In this document: piece after piece, positions 39,101 to 50,123 of the stretch | Position numbering within the stretch: the first letter of the stretch is position 1 | Layout: each line of letters opens with the position of its first letter | Assembly (NCBI GenBank): GCA_036365515.1 | Contig: CM070877.1 | Coordinates: 5,341,001-5,405,000, forward strand | From: Torymus aiolomorphi | Lineage: Eukaryota; Arthropoda; Insecta; Hymenoptera; Torymidae | Direction of reading: 5' to 3' | DNA: 64,000 bases | Notes under the pieces: model-generated | What the model was told of the DNA's origin: nothing | Database searches by the model: none | The model's input: only the letters and a program-made list of their open reading frames with translations | Position numbers and translations under genes: made by a program

Positions 39101-40311
39101 CCACCCTTAATCGATAAATCAAACGGATGTGTAAGTGCGTTCAAGTTCGAGCTTTATTGCCGTAAATATGTTCACGTTTCTCTTTCGTGCATCTGATCAG
39201 CTCGCATGCGAGTGCGCATTTGAGCTCCGGTTATTCTCATGAATCTTGATCGGCGTCAAGTGTTTCCAATAAGGGTGACAGTCACCACGAAAATTGCATC
39301 ACAAGATTGCATTATTCTCCGAATCGAGCGCATGTTGTTGAAAAAGAAAATTGATATTAATACAGAAATAGATACAATTGAGATGCCATTGCTGTTCCGC
39401 AATGGGAATTGATAACAAGCTGCTGCTGCTCATGCGATCGTATAGCTGACTTTGGTAGTTTTAGCGTCCACGAGGATGTGTATTGTCTAATAAGTAAATC
39501 AACACGCGGACGGCAAAAGCACACTAGATAGACAATCATTGCTCAACTTATGTGCGTGAGAGAGAAGCGACTAAAATCTTGTACACACGTTGTCTAAGCA
39601 ATCTTTGAGTAACTCGTTTACAAGAGGCATTAGAGTTGAATTTGAAAATTCCAATAAAGATCTGATCCGAATCCTCAACACGTCGATTAAGATTTAGCAT
39701 ATCGAGGCATTCTCTGACGGGGGTCTGAAAGAATCTCCAAAACGAACGTATCGCTTTCGATATCAAGCTTCGGAGGTCAACCGCACCTCCCCTCCGGGAA
39801 GTTCGAGGCCACTGTCAGACTACACACCTGCCCATCAAAACTACACCTATTATACCTTTCCAGCTGTGATTTTTTGCTTGTACCAATCCTCACCATCGGC
39901 GATACGATCTTCGCTGGCGACCTGTTCACCGCCGGTGTATTGATATACGTCATAACCCGCGCGAGATAATTAACTCTGATGCGATCGAGGCGTGCCGTTG
40001 CTCGCACTACTGACGCACACTGCCTGCTATGCCTGCTGTTTGTTTGGCGAAATTTCGACGATTGTCGGCGATGTTTCGACATTTGCACTCGCTGCGCGCG
40101 ATTATGGCCTTGCCAGTGAGTGCGAGCGAGTTTTGTTATCGCCGGGAGGTTTGTAAATATGGGGTGTGTGTGACATTCGACGACGATGGAGGCTTCGAAA
40201 ACAAGTAGCGTTGAGGATGGTTTGGGGGTTTTAGGGTTTAGAGTAAAGGACTGTTGTCTTGGTGGAGGTATAATGCAAATTAACTATTTTCTAAGCAGAG
40301 ATTTCTTACTC

Positions 40312-41257
40312 GGGTATATGAGTATTTCTCTGTAACTTTTAACTTTTAGCTAAATAGAAATTTCAAAATTTAATGTTGAGGCACATTCACAAACTCATTT
40401 TTTTCTGTTTTAGGTACCCCAAATAACAATAAAAGGGGTCTGCTCCTTATTTTTAAACACAGTTTTTTAATATTGTATACTTATGCACGTACAAGTAAGC
40501 GTGAACGAGTGCATGTAAAACTGCCTTTCAATCACTTTCTTTTTTGATTTTTTTTTTTAAATAAATCCGAATTTCGTTAGACACCCCGTGAATTAGTTCA
40601 AGAAAATGTATGTAGAAAAAAGAGCAATACTAAATTTAGACTAATTTACCGTTGTTTATGTGTGCCACCAAAAAGTGATAATTTTTTATGCGAGGGGCGC
40701 ATCTTATTCTTTAGTAAATAATAATTCACTTTCCATAAGAGTCACACTTATAACCAAAATCAAATTTTGTTCGTCTTTCCAAGACGAGTAATTTACGCCC
40801 CAGAAAATAAAAAAAACATAAAAGTTTTTTTTTTAATCGACAAAGTTTAATTTTTATTTTTACCAAAATACAGCGTCGCAGAGATAATGCTATGCACTTT
40901 TTTTTTAAAGGTAGGCACACTCAATCAGGCAACATATTTTCGAATACTTAACAAGGGATGATAGCCTAAAAAAGTTGGTAAAGCATTTATAAAAGTTTTT
41001 TTTTTTTCTTTTTTTTTAATGATGTAAAAAGGATAAAAATTTCTTACAGTACGCAGGCAAAATCTCTAAATTTAGGCCTTTTCCGATTGCCCATTGAGCT
41101 TATCCTTGTTTAAAAGTGAGTTCTATGTAGTGGAACATGTTATTGTAAGTGGATTTTATAAATATTTGCTTGACTTCGATAGCTAAATATCTGAGAACCA
41201 TAAGATATGTTACAGTACTGTAAAAGTTAAAAGTTATAGAGAATTGCTCATATCTGT
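40312..41257. mobile_element. Element with 33-bp terminal inverted repeats
   Basis: Left ATATGAGTATTTCTCTGTAA (from about 40316) and right, inverted, ATATGAGCAATTCTCTATAA, both followed by CTTTTAACTTTTA. The interior is AT-rich with many T runs and has no coding content. Outer limits are approximate and no target duplication is evident. Confidence 0.55.
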
Positions 41258-42715
41258 ATGCTGGTTGGATTTTTGAACCACCATTCTAAAAATACTCAAT
41301 TAGGTTAAATTTTTCATTAGCTAGGTTATAACATTAGTATAGTATAAGAAGAAATATTGTTCCTCTAATTGAACGTGCACGTCAGTTGGAAGTACAAGCA
41401 GTCCAAATGACATCAATTTTCATGACAATACAGCCGATTAACAAGTGGGGCATGTTATCTTCCCACGAATGCGCATACTTTAATCAAGAATTGGGACACT
41501 CTTGTGCCTCGTCGCGTAAGCTAAAATGCTACAACTAAACGATCAACAATCAACAACCATTATAATGGCATTCATTGTCAGTACGAAAAAACGCATTTGA
41601 ATACACGTCCACAGATTAAAAACGCCATCAAGTATATCAATATTCGGTAAAAGGTGTGAATTTTCATAGCCATAAATTGTATTTACAAGATCCTATCAGA
41701 TACTCACAAGTCTTATAATTGAATTCAATTTTCAAAACCAGTTTCCCAACCTAATGTATGTAGCAATAACTTTTTCCGTATTGACGTATCTCTCGGATTA
41801 ACAAGTTTATCAAAAGGTCTCTCGGGGAGAAAGGAGGCTTATAAATCGCACGTGCGTATCGCGCTTCGCAAAGGTGTATAGACACCACACGACGAGACCC
41901 CCGTAAAATTTACATAATCGGTTACATCCATCGCCACCGATAGCATCGCACCCGTGCACGTATGACGGCGAGTGTGTGTATGTCGAAGAAGTACGGCGCG
42001 CCGCGAGTGTCTTTCTTCTTTCGCAAGGCTAATTTATTTCGAGAAAACAAGCGCACCGAACGGAAACATTTGTCTCACTCTCTATGTGTATGTACAGCAT
42101 GCATATGTGTGTGTGTGTGTGTATATATAAAAAGAAAATGTCGCGTGTGCGTGTTCCTCGTTTTTCGCGTGCCGGCGCAATGAGATCACGCTCTTATATA
42201 TTGTCGGCGCAATTATCCCGTTGTGCTCTCTCTCTCGCTCTCTCTCTCTTTGCGTATTCTGCGGTAATAATTAGCCAATTACGGAAAGGTGGATGCTTAT
42301 AAGGCCGTTGTGTGTTTAGACAGGCGAGTTCGATAAATTGTTTGTCTCCGGCAGCAGAGGCTGTGATCTGCTTCTTAGACGTTCCGTTCTGAATAATCTT
42401 GAAAAATCGAGGATAATGATAAAGTACCAAACGAAATAATTGATAATATCGTGTAAGACACTCGTTTTAATACGCGCGCGGCGGGTATAATAAAATTCAT
42501 TCGACACATGTATAACCAGCCGCACTTTCACGCATGTCAATCTCGCGACGCACGCCCAGTATACTTATGCTCATCGGGCGAGTTTTTTTTTTTTCTTTTT
42601 TTCGAGAAAGTATATATATGCGGCAAAGGCGTGCACGAAAAAGCCAAAGTCGGCGAAGTAAATCACCGTGCGCGAGAAACGATTGCACACGCGCGTAAAA
42701 ATTGATTTCGCGTAA

Positions 42716-43269
42716 GGTAAAGTACCCGAATGCGGGATAAACTGAGAATGGGACCGAAATCGGAACAACAGTAAAATAATTACTATAGAATGTTAATAGG
42801 GTGACGGCATTACTTTTTAGCATTATTTGTGATATTAACTATGTATGCACGTCAATGTTGTCTTAATTTACTATTGGAAATGATTGCAAACGGCATAAAA
42901 ACTTTTCGAGGTTATGTTTCAGTTGGGTTAGTAGTTAAATCTTTGTCCGATTATAAGGCGTCTCATAGTTGCTTATACCCAAAAGCGGGACACATTTAAA
43001 AGTATTGTCCCGATATAGGGTTCGAGTAACGTCCCGATTTAGGTCCCAACTCGACATAGGGTGTCCAGCAATAGCAGTCGTACATGTTTTTTCAAACTTA
43101 TTTATTATAAAAAGGTATTTAAATAGGTTTATTTTTGCATAGATTAGTAAGATAGATTGTATATCAATGATTAGATTAAAAAGTTTTAAAAAATTTCGTT
43201 TGTCGGTTCTGAAGACACCGTTTGTTTGTGGTTGTACTCCAAATATGTCCCGCTTTCGGGTACTTTACC
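42716..43269. mobile_element. 554-bp TTAA-type MITE, GGTAAAGTACCCGAA ends
   Basis: Ends GGTAAAGTACCCGAATGCGG and, inverted, GGTAAAGTACCCGAAAGCGG. The right flank is TTAA (43270-43273); the left is GTAA, one change from TTAA. Internal copies of GGGACA and TCCCGAT words. No ORF of note. Confidence 0.8.
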
Positions 43270-43932
43270 TTAATTCTTTTGCTTTTTTTTTCAAGCGCGA
43301 GGTGCGGGGACAGTCTCGTTTGCGAAACTCGTCGTTGATTTTTATATGCGCTTTTATGGAAATATTGTTGTAAAGTGTGAGTTTTTTTGAAGAGACATAA
43401 TGGGGAGCGAGGGTCGGGCAACAAAATTCGATTGATTTCAGTTTTATGAGAGTGAATGCTATTAACGGTTTTATGCGTGTACTGGCGAGACATGAATTTT
43501 CGATTACATCTCTGTCAAACGACACATATTTTATGCTAAATTCTGTGATATATACAAGGGCACACAATTTTTATTGAAAATTAATGTTTTCTTTATTGAC
43601 GAAAGAATCCTTTTTCCACAAAACATCATCATCAGTGGGGCTCCAGTAACCTCCATCAGACAAAAACAGGACGTTTGATCTCTTTATCAAAACCTTTTTT
43701 TCCACCCTGGTATTGCCCAGAATCTGTTGTATTTTCTGTTCGGTGGGCAGAATATCTCCTAGATTCTGCTCAGAAACTCCTCCCACGGGCAAGGTGTTCG
43801 GGCAGAATCTGCTGAAATTTCTGGTGAAGGAAATTTTAAATAACGGGTAGAGATTATGATAGCTACACCAATAAGAAAAATATGGGGATTTACAAAAGTA
43901 CGAAAATTGATTATAGAAAATTAAATTATTTA

Positions 43933-44415
43933 TTATGTCTCACACTTCAAAAAAGTTTTTGTACACTTGGGAAGGGATGGTAAAAGCCTACGTCGTAGGA
44001 TCTTTATCAGTTGATCTACATGTTCATGCGGCATATTATTAGATACAACCCATGCTTGTAATTCTCTTGTTTCTCTTACATCTGCTGCCTCGCATACAAA
44101 TTCTTTATCATTGCTACTATTGTCATTATTATGCTCATGATCACAAATACTAGCATTCTCATATTCACTGCTATCACTCATTAAATTAGAGTCCGAAACA
44201 GACAAATCAATGACACTAGAATTACTACAGATGTTCTCACTATAAACAGATGAATCAGTTGTTTGTTGTTTTGTACGTTGATTTTCAAATTCACTGCACT
44301 GTTGAGCACTTTCATCTAATTTTTGTTTTTTAATTTTTGGAGAAACGTTTTCTTCTCTCCATTTTACAAAAACAAAAAAAAAAAAAATAGAAAAATCGAT
44401 GCTTAATGAAAACAA
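43933..44415 (-). CDS. Unrecognised transposon-borne reading frame
   Basis: About 160 codons. The N-terminal part (MFSLSIDFSIFFFFVF) derives from a T-rich run and is probably not translated; a coding exon could begin near KWREENVSPKIKKQKLDES. The rest is Ser/Asp/Asn-rich and hydrophilic, ending in an ordered helical segment, LQAWVVSNNMPHEHVDQLIK, then ILRRRLLPSLPKCTKTFL. This tail recalls N-terminal regions of uncharacterised transposon-associated proteins of insects, a recollection I could not check. It lies inside an inverted-repeat element, so a mobile-element protein is more likely than a host gene. Possibly one exon of a longer, now broken gene. Confidence 0.35.
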   Translation of the reverse strand: MFSLSIDFSIFFFFVFVKWREENVSPKIKKQKLDESAQQCSEFENQRTKQQTTDSSVYSENICSNSSVIDLSVSDSNLMSDSSEYENASICDHEHNNDNSSNDKEFVCEAADVRETRELQAWVVSNNMPHEHVDQLIKILRRRLLPSLPKCTKTFLKCET

Positions 44416-44518
44416 ATACTTTTTTAATAATTATTGGGCACTGCTCCGGTTTGCTTTTCATGGACTCCGAAATAATATAATCTACGTTTCGTAACGGCTT
44501 CACAATTGTTGTGTGTGC

Positions 44519-44546
44519 GAGAGAGAGAGAGAGAGAGAGAGAGAGT
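44519..44546. repeat. (GA)n microsatellite
   Basis: About 14 GA units. Confidence 0.95.
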
Positions 44547-46835
44547 GCAGGCGCTCCTGCGTGCGCATCTGCCTGTATGTATGGCCCTACATGTACATAC
44601 ACGCTTATTATGCTACTGCACTTTTGGAGCATATCTTTAGTTAAAACTTAAAAGTGATAGAGACATGACTATATTTTAAATAAATATTCTCAAATAAACT
44701 AAATAAATATAATATGCTAAAAGGAGTATATTATTTTAACATTATCGATTTAAGGTTATAAACTGATTAATGATCGCAATCCTTCAGCAGATTCTGGGCA
44801 GATCTAGCAAGATTATCCTAAAAATTCTGGGCAGATTATCCTAAAAAATCTGGGCATTAGTGAACTGGACAGAAAGTATGGCGAATTTTTTACCAGGGCA
44901 CCTTCTCAATGATTTGTTCAATTCGTTTTTAAAATATCTCCTTAAAAAAATGATGGCCGGAACTGGTAAAGCAGTTAAAGATTGAATTTGATTGGTCTAC
45001 ATAGAAATGGGCTCCAAAATCTGCTATATTTGAATTTTTTAAATTAAAGTTTCGAACGAGTATTTAACGATAAATAAATTAAAATAAAGTTTCCTTACTT
45101 ACAGGAGTTGTCTAATCATCTTATTATTTTGAAAAAAAAATTATACAGAAAAACGTGTACTTGCATATCCTGAAAAACAAAATAAAACGCACGACGCCCG
45201 TTTGAATTTATCCAGTTTAACTTACAAAACGCTAGAAAATCATCCACTTCCATTACTGTATTTCCACTCCACTTCTCAGACTTGGGAACCGACTCATCGG
45301 CGTTTCCCAGTAATATTCCACGACGCGTGGGAAAACTACCCGAAAAGAGGTACCAGGGCGCTAAGTGTTAGCTCTAATTGCAAGGAAGACACACGCGGGC
45401 GCTAATCCTCGCGCAGACTTTAATTGCTTGCGCAAAGTGTTTGGCAGAGCGCGCCGATGCTGCGACATTGTTGTCTCGCGCGGGTCTGCTAGGCTTTTGA
45501 GAATTAGGTGAATGGAAAGATGAAGGTTTGGGGCTTTGAGGAAGAAAATTTTTGTTTGCCGTATTTTGTAGCTCAAATAGTTTTCCTGATGCAATTTTCC
45601 GTTACCTTTATTTTTGGGAAAGATAATATTACTGTTTGCAATTCCATTTTTGTGGGAATAATTGATTCTAATTATTTTAAAAATAGATTTTCTTTTCGTT
45701 TTGAGTTTAATAAGAAAGTATTTTAAAAATAAATCGGTGATGGAATCCCGATAAAACACGAAAACTTAATACAATAATATAATTCAAACGTAAATTTTTT
45801 TAGTAAAATTGAAAGGGCAGTAACATAGTTGGACTTTAGAAAGTAAACCAATTCATATGTACCCCTATTTTCATTAATTTTTAACAAGTATAAAGGCTAT
45901 CGAACACTTCAAATGACGTTAAAAGCTGAAAGCATTCAGGACTTTTGACGCAATAAAGTTCAATTCAAGCATAAAAGTTCTTAACGATATTAATGAAGAT
46001 TTATGGCCGCGTCGGATGCTGCGCACTTAAACGCGTTAACTCGCGTACGCGCGTGCGCACTGGTCATTTACATATCGTGTATGGGTTCAAACGACGTTAT
46101 TGTAGGATAAATTTTTACCGAAAGCACTTTTTTTGGCGTACGAAGTAGCTTTTGACAAAAAACAGTGATTAATGGTAAAAAAAAAAACGAGAGGTCATAA
46201 TGTTCGTCACCAAAACATTGACGCATAAACTCAAAAGAATCAAATTAACTTAAACTCGTATATATTCATTTAGGTTTACACGTTAAATCTCTTTTTAACA
46301 GAAGAACCTCGTCCAATCGTGTCAGCTCGACGACCTTTACAAGTTTTATAAAAACAGCTATCCTACATAACCATTGCGTCGTTACAGTTAACAAAACAAT
46401 CCTCTCAACTACACAATAGAAAACAAAAAATCCTTTGCAACTAAAAAAAAAGAAAATCCAATCCGTTACGGCCGCGCACAAAGTGTCTAGATCCTTATCC
46501 CGCAACAATGCCAGCCCGCTCTTTTTACATCCCCACTATGTTGCAGCAGCAACAACAACAACATCCTGCCTATACATACTTCCTCGCTCTCTGCTGCTGC
46601 GCGCGCGTCAATTTAAAATTCGCCACGATCTGCGCGTCACGCGGCCATTATATCCTACCTTATACAGCCTGCACGCGTGCCGCTGCCGCTGCCCACACAG
46701 GCACAAAACAAAACCTCGTGGTTCCGCCTCTCCCGCGCGTAAGTATAAGTATGCGTAATTGCCGGCTGGCGTATATAGTTACTCAACGTGCGTGTGTATT
46801 GGTGTATAAAGTATAATCCGCCCGGCGTTTCCTTA

Positions 46836-47370
46836 AGGTTGTATTGGCCGTGAGGTCTCATTAAAAAATTTAAGACAAATATTTTGGTCGTATAATTCGT
46901 CGAAAATAGTAATATTCTACAGTACTAAGAGTAAACAAATATGTAAAATGTTTTTTAGAACTATGAAGAAAACTTTACATCGATTTTAGAACATTTTAAT
47001 GCTCATTTTTTTCACTTTTTGGTATGACTGTACGCCTTATTACACAGTTTTTATGCTATAACTTTAATACTAGCTCGCAAAAGCATTTCATTTCAATTGC
47101 AATCGATTACAAAGGTTTTCTTTTACGTATATACAAATTTACAAGAACTAAACACTATTTTTTCAACTTAATTTTTTCAATAACTACGAGTCTAGCCATA
47201 TTCAGAGAATCTCCATAAGAACCCACGTTAATTTTAAACTATAATATCTCGAAAACTAGCTCGCAAATCATATTCAAATTTGGCAGAGACGTTTATAATG
47301 ATATTATTTACCTACTGACGAAACTTTATTGATCTGACATTATTTTTTACATATAGCTCACACAACTTTA
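46836..47370. mobile_element. Degenerate copy of the AGGTTGTATTGGCCGT element
   Basis: Left end AGGTTGTATTGGCCGTGAGG, preceded by TTA, matches the element at 29312. A poor candidate right end, ACACAACTTTAA, lies at about 47361-47372. The interior is not similar to the 29312 copy, so only the left end is certain. Confidence 0.45.
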
Positions 47371-48189
47371 ACGCGCGTGGGGACAAAAAGAGAGTGATTT
47401 ATATATCTACCGGTATAGCGGTGTGAATGAGAGAGGTAGAGAAGTGTTGTGTAACGGGGTGATGCGTTGGTGCTAGAATATGAGAGACAAGGGAGAGATG
47501 AATGAAATGCGTCAAGTGTGAACATTGTTATTTGTTTTGATAGCGGTATATTGAATTACTGTTTACCAATTCATTATATACCAGCTATCCTAAAACCCAT
47601 AAATGAACTCGCGTAAACACATACACAGACGATAAAGCCTTACGAAATAATTGAGTAACATTAGCGAATTACGCGCGCGCGATACACGAATATGGAAGGC
47701 CTCTCCGCGCGACGGATACTTTGCATCGCAATGAGCGCATTAGTGACGCGTGCGTGCGTACGTGCTGCGTACGCATGAGATCAGCTGATGATTCTCAAAC
47801 AATCACGATCGACGCGCCACACGACGAGCGCGCGCCGAACTGTCGTGTGCGGCGGATCGGTTGCTAGGGTACGATACCGACCGATAATCTCGCGCGAGTA
47901 GTTGGGAAACTTGAGTAAAGTGGAGCAGAGCTGATTCGGGAAGAATTTTTATGGTTACGGGGATTGTTATAGGTGCGTATGTTTTGGTTATTTGAGGTGA
48001 TCAAGGTGGGAGGAGGATCAGGTATGATTAAGTATATTCAAGGTCACACAAAAAATTTTAAACATTAATTAAATTCAAACCGCTTCCGTATATTATGAGC
48101 GTTTTTTTTTTTTTATTACGCGTGCGAGAGTTCCGGATAATTTTTTGTCTAATCATGAAAAATTTATTCGATAAATTTATCTGTATCAA

Positions 48190-48697
48190 GGTGGCTACGA
48201 CATTTTTTTTTACTTATATTCACAATTTTTTTACAATGCTTACTTCACATATTATAATTTGAGAAACAATATAATATTAAAAAAGAGCTCTTGAAGCTAC
48301 AAAAAAAAATTTTCAAAGAAATTTCAATATTGTTAAAGAAGATATCGCTAATTGAAAAAAATCAACAAAATACATAAATTTTTTTCATTTTTTATCCGCT
48401 TTGATTTTTAAGGACTCATTTTGTTCCTTGTACAATTTCATGTGGTGTTACCGATATGAAAATTGAAAAAATTTCAAAACCTGCAAAGTTATATCCAATT
48501 GTTTGTAGATTTTCCCATGAATTTTGTGAATTTTATTTTTTTCAATTAGCGATATCTTCTTTAACAATGTTGAAATTTCTTTTTGTAACTTCAAGTGCCC
48601 ATTTTTCATATTATATTGTTTTGTCAAATTATAATACGTGAAGGTAAGTATTGTAAAAAATGTGTATATAAAGTCAGAAAAAAATGCCGAAGCCACC
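48190..48697. mobile_element. 508-bp TTAA-type foldback MITE
   Basis: Ends GGTGGCTACGACAT and, inverted, GGTGGCTTCGGCAT. The right flank is TTAA, the left TCAA. Arms extend far inward (ACAATGCTTAC, AATATAATAT, AGATATCGCTAATTGAAAAA and complements), so the element is largely self-complementary. Confidence 0.8.
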
Positions 48698-48756
48698 TTA
48701 AGGTCATCAGGTGTGAAGAATAATATTTAATTCTCGTTATGTCTCTATCACTCATA

Positions 48757-48985
48757 TCTAATATTTTAGTTGGATTTAATTGATGTAAATGAGTACACTC
48801 ATTCAATATTAAATGTACAACATTTCGATAACTTGATTGTTATCCTTTTCAAGTACTATATTAAATTCCATGGATTACATCGTCATAAATTTGAAAAGGA
48901 TAACAATCAAGTTATCGAAACGTTGTACATTTAATATTGAATGTGTGTACTCATTTACATCAATTAAATCCAACTAAAATAATAT
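48757..48985. repeat. 229-bp inverted repeat (foldback)
   Basis: Arms of about 95 bases (TTAGTTGGATTTAATTGATG ... TGATTGTTATCCTTTTCAA and complement) around a loop near 48858-48890. It follows the 48190-48697 element by only about 60 bases. Outer words AATATTTAATT occur on both sides. Confidence 0.85.
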
Positions 48986-49739
48986 TTAATTATTATACTT
49001 CAATTTTATAAGGTATTCACATTTAACACTCTTTACGCGCGAATACAATAATTAGCAAAAGCTACTTTCTTTCCCGCGCGCATCCTCAACAATAGATCCA
49101 CATCTACGGATACATCCGCTTATCTCCCGGCGATCCGCGCGGCATGTTATACCACGACGAGCCGCGAGGAAAACGCCCATTAACGTCGATTAAATCGCAT
49201 TAAAACAAATCCCCGGCGCAATTAAGCCGCGCGTACGCTGTAGCTGCTCTTTCTTTCTCGCGGTCATACCGCTATACGCTGCGGCCTCGCATTTTTTCGC
49301 CGAGCAAAAACTGTATAGAAAAATTCTCTGCGCGTGATGTAACGCCGGGAAATCGCTGTGGGAAAGCGGAGCGCGGACGGAGATTATCCTGGCATGCAGT
49401 GGGAGGGGGGAGAAAAGTTGGTAGTTGTTTAGATCGAAAGATTTTTGTGTTTTTTTAGGTTTGATAATTAATTAGGGGATCGGTGATTAAAAAGTTTTCA
49501 TAAATATTGAAAGATATTAATTTTTTTTTTTCAAAATAAGTAAAAATATGATGGGACTGTGCGATTGATGTATAATTAAAACATTTTCGTTTCGGATATC
49601 TATGGTATAAGGAAATTAATTAAATTGTAGTGAAATTGAATAAGTCTTTATATGTTAGCCACATTTTTAAATGATTCATGTTACAATTAATTTCAATCAG
49701 AAGTATTTTATACATTATTTTAACGGTTTCGATAGTTAA

Positions 49740-50123
49740 GGATGTTCAATGGTATTATGTTGCGGGGCGAGGGGAGGGAAGCCCCCTCTTTTTGTTTACA
49801 TTTTGGCCTACTTGTTTTCCAATGCCTTTGTAAGCGACCAAGATCCCTCTGCGTTTTTATTCTTTGATTATTTTTCTATTCAAATGAAGGCCTTTTAACT
49901 TTATCTCTTAACTTTTTATAAGATATTTTTAGGTTCAAAGGTCACATAACCTCACTCTCCCATAGGAGCCTATGTTAAAAACTCGATTTTCAAGAATTTT
50001 TTTCTCGAAAAAATGCTCAGTATAAAATATTGAAAAAAATCAAGGGGCTTTTATTTTATCTAAGTAATGATGTATTAAAATTGCAAAGACTTCTGTTAAC
50101 TTTGATGTAATCATTGAACATCG
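49740..50123. mobile_element. 384-bp TTAA-flanked MITE, GATGTTCAATG ends
   Basis: TTAA at 49736-49739 and 50124-50127 flank ends GGATGTTCAATGGTATTA and, inverted, CGATGTTCAATGATTACA. The middle holds AGGAGCCTATGTTAAAAACT. No coding content. Confidence 0.8.

Larger units (their letters stand above)
43705..44898 (-). mobile_element. Element with CCCTGGTA ends and GCCCAGAATCTG subterminal repeats
   Basis: Left end CCCTGGTATTGCCCAGAATC; right end, inverted, GCCCTGGTAAAAAATTCGCC. Near both ends the words GCCCAGAATCTGCTGAA and GGGCAGAAT recur several times, in opposite orientation on the two sides. It holds one - strand reading frame (43933-44415) and a GA microsatellite (44519-44546). The terminal octamer is shared with the element at 55427-56412. 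Confidence 0.6.

Noticed and set aside
43571..43792. 73-codon frame with YWSPTDDDVLWKKD
   Set aside because: Straddles the left end of the 43705 element and has no start context or partner exon; likely chance.
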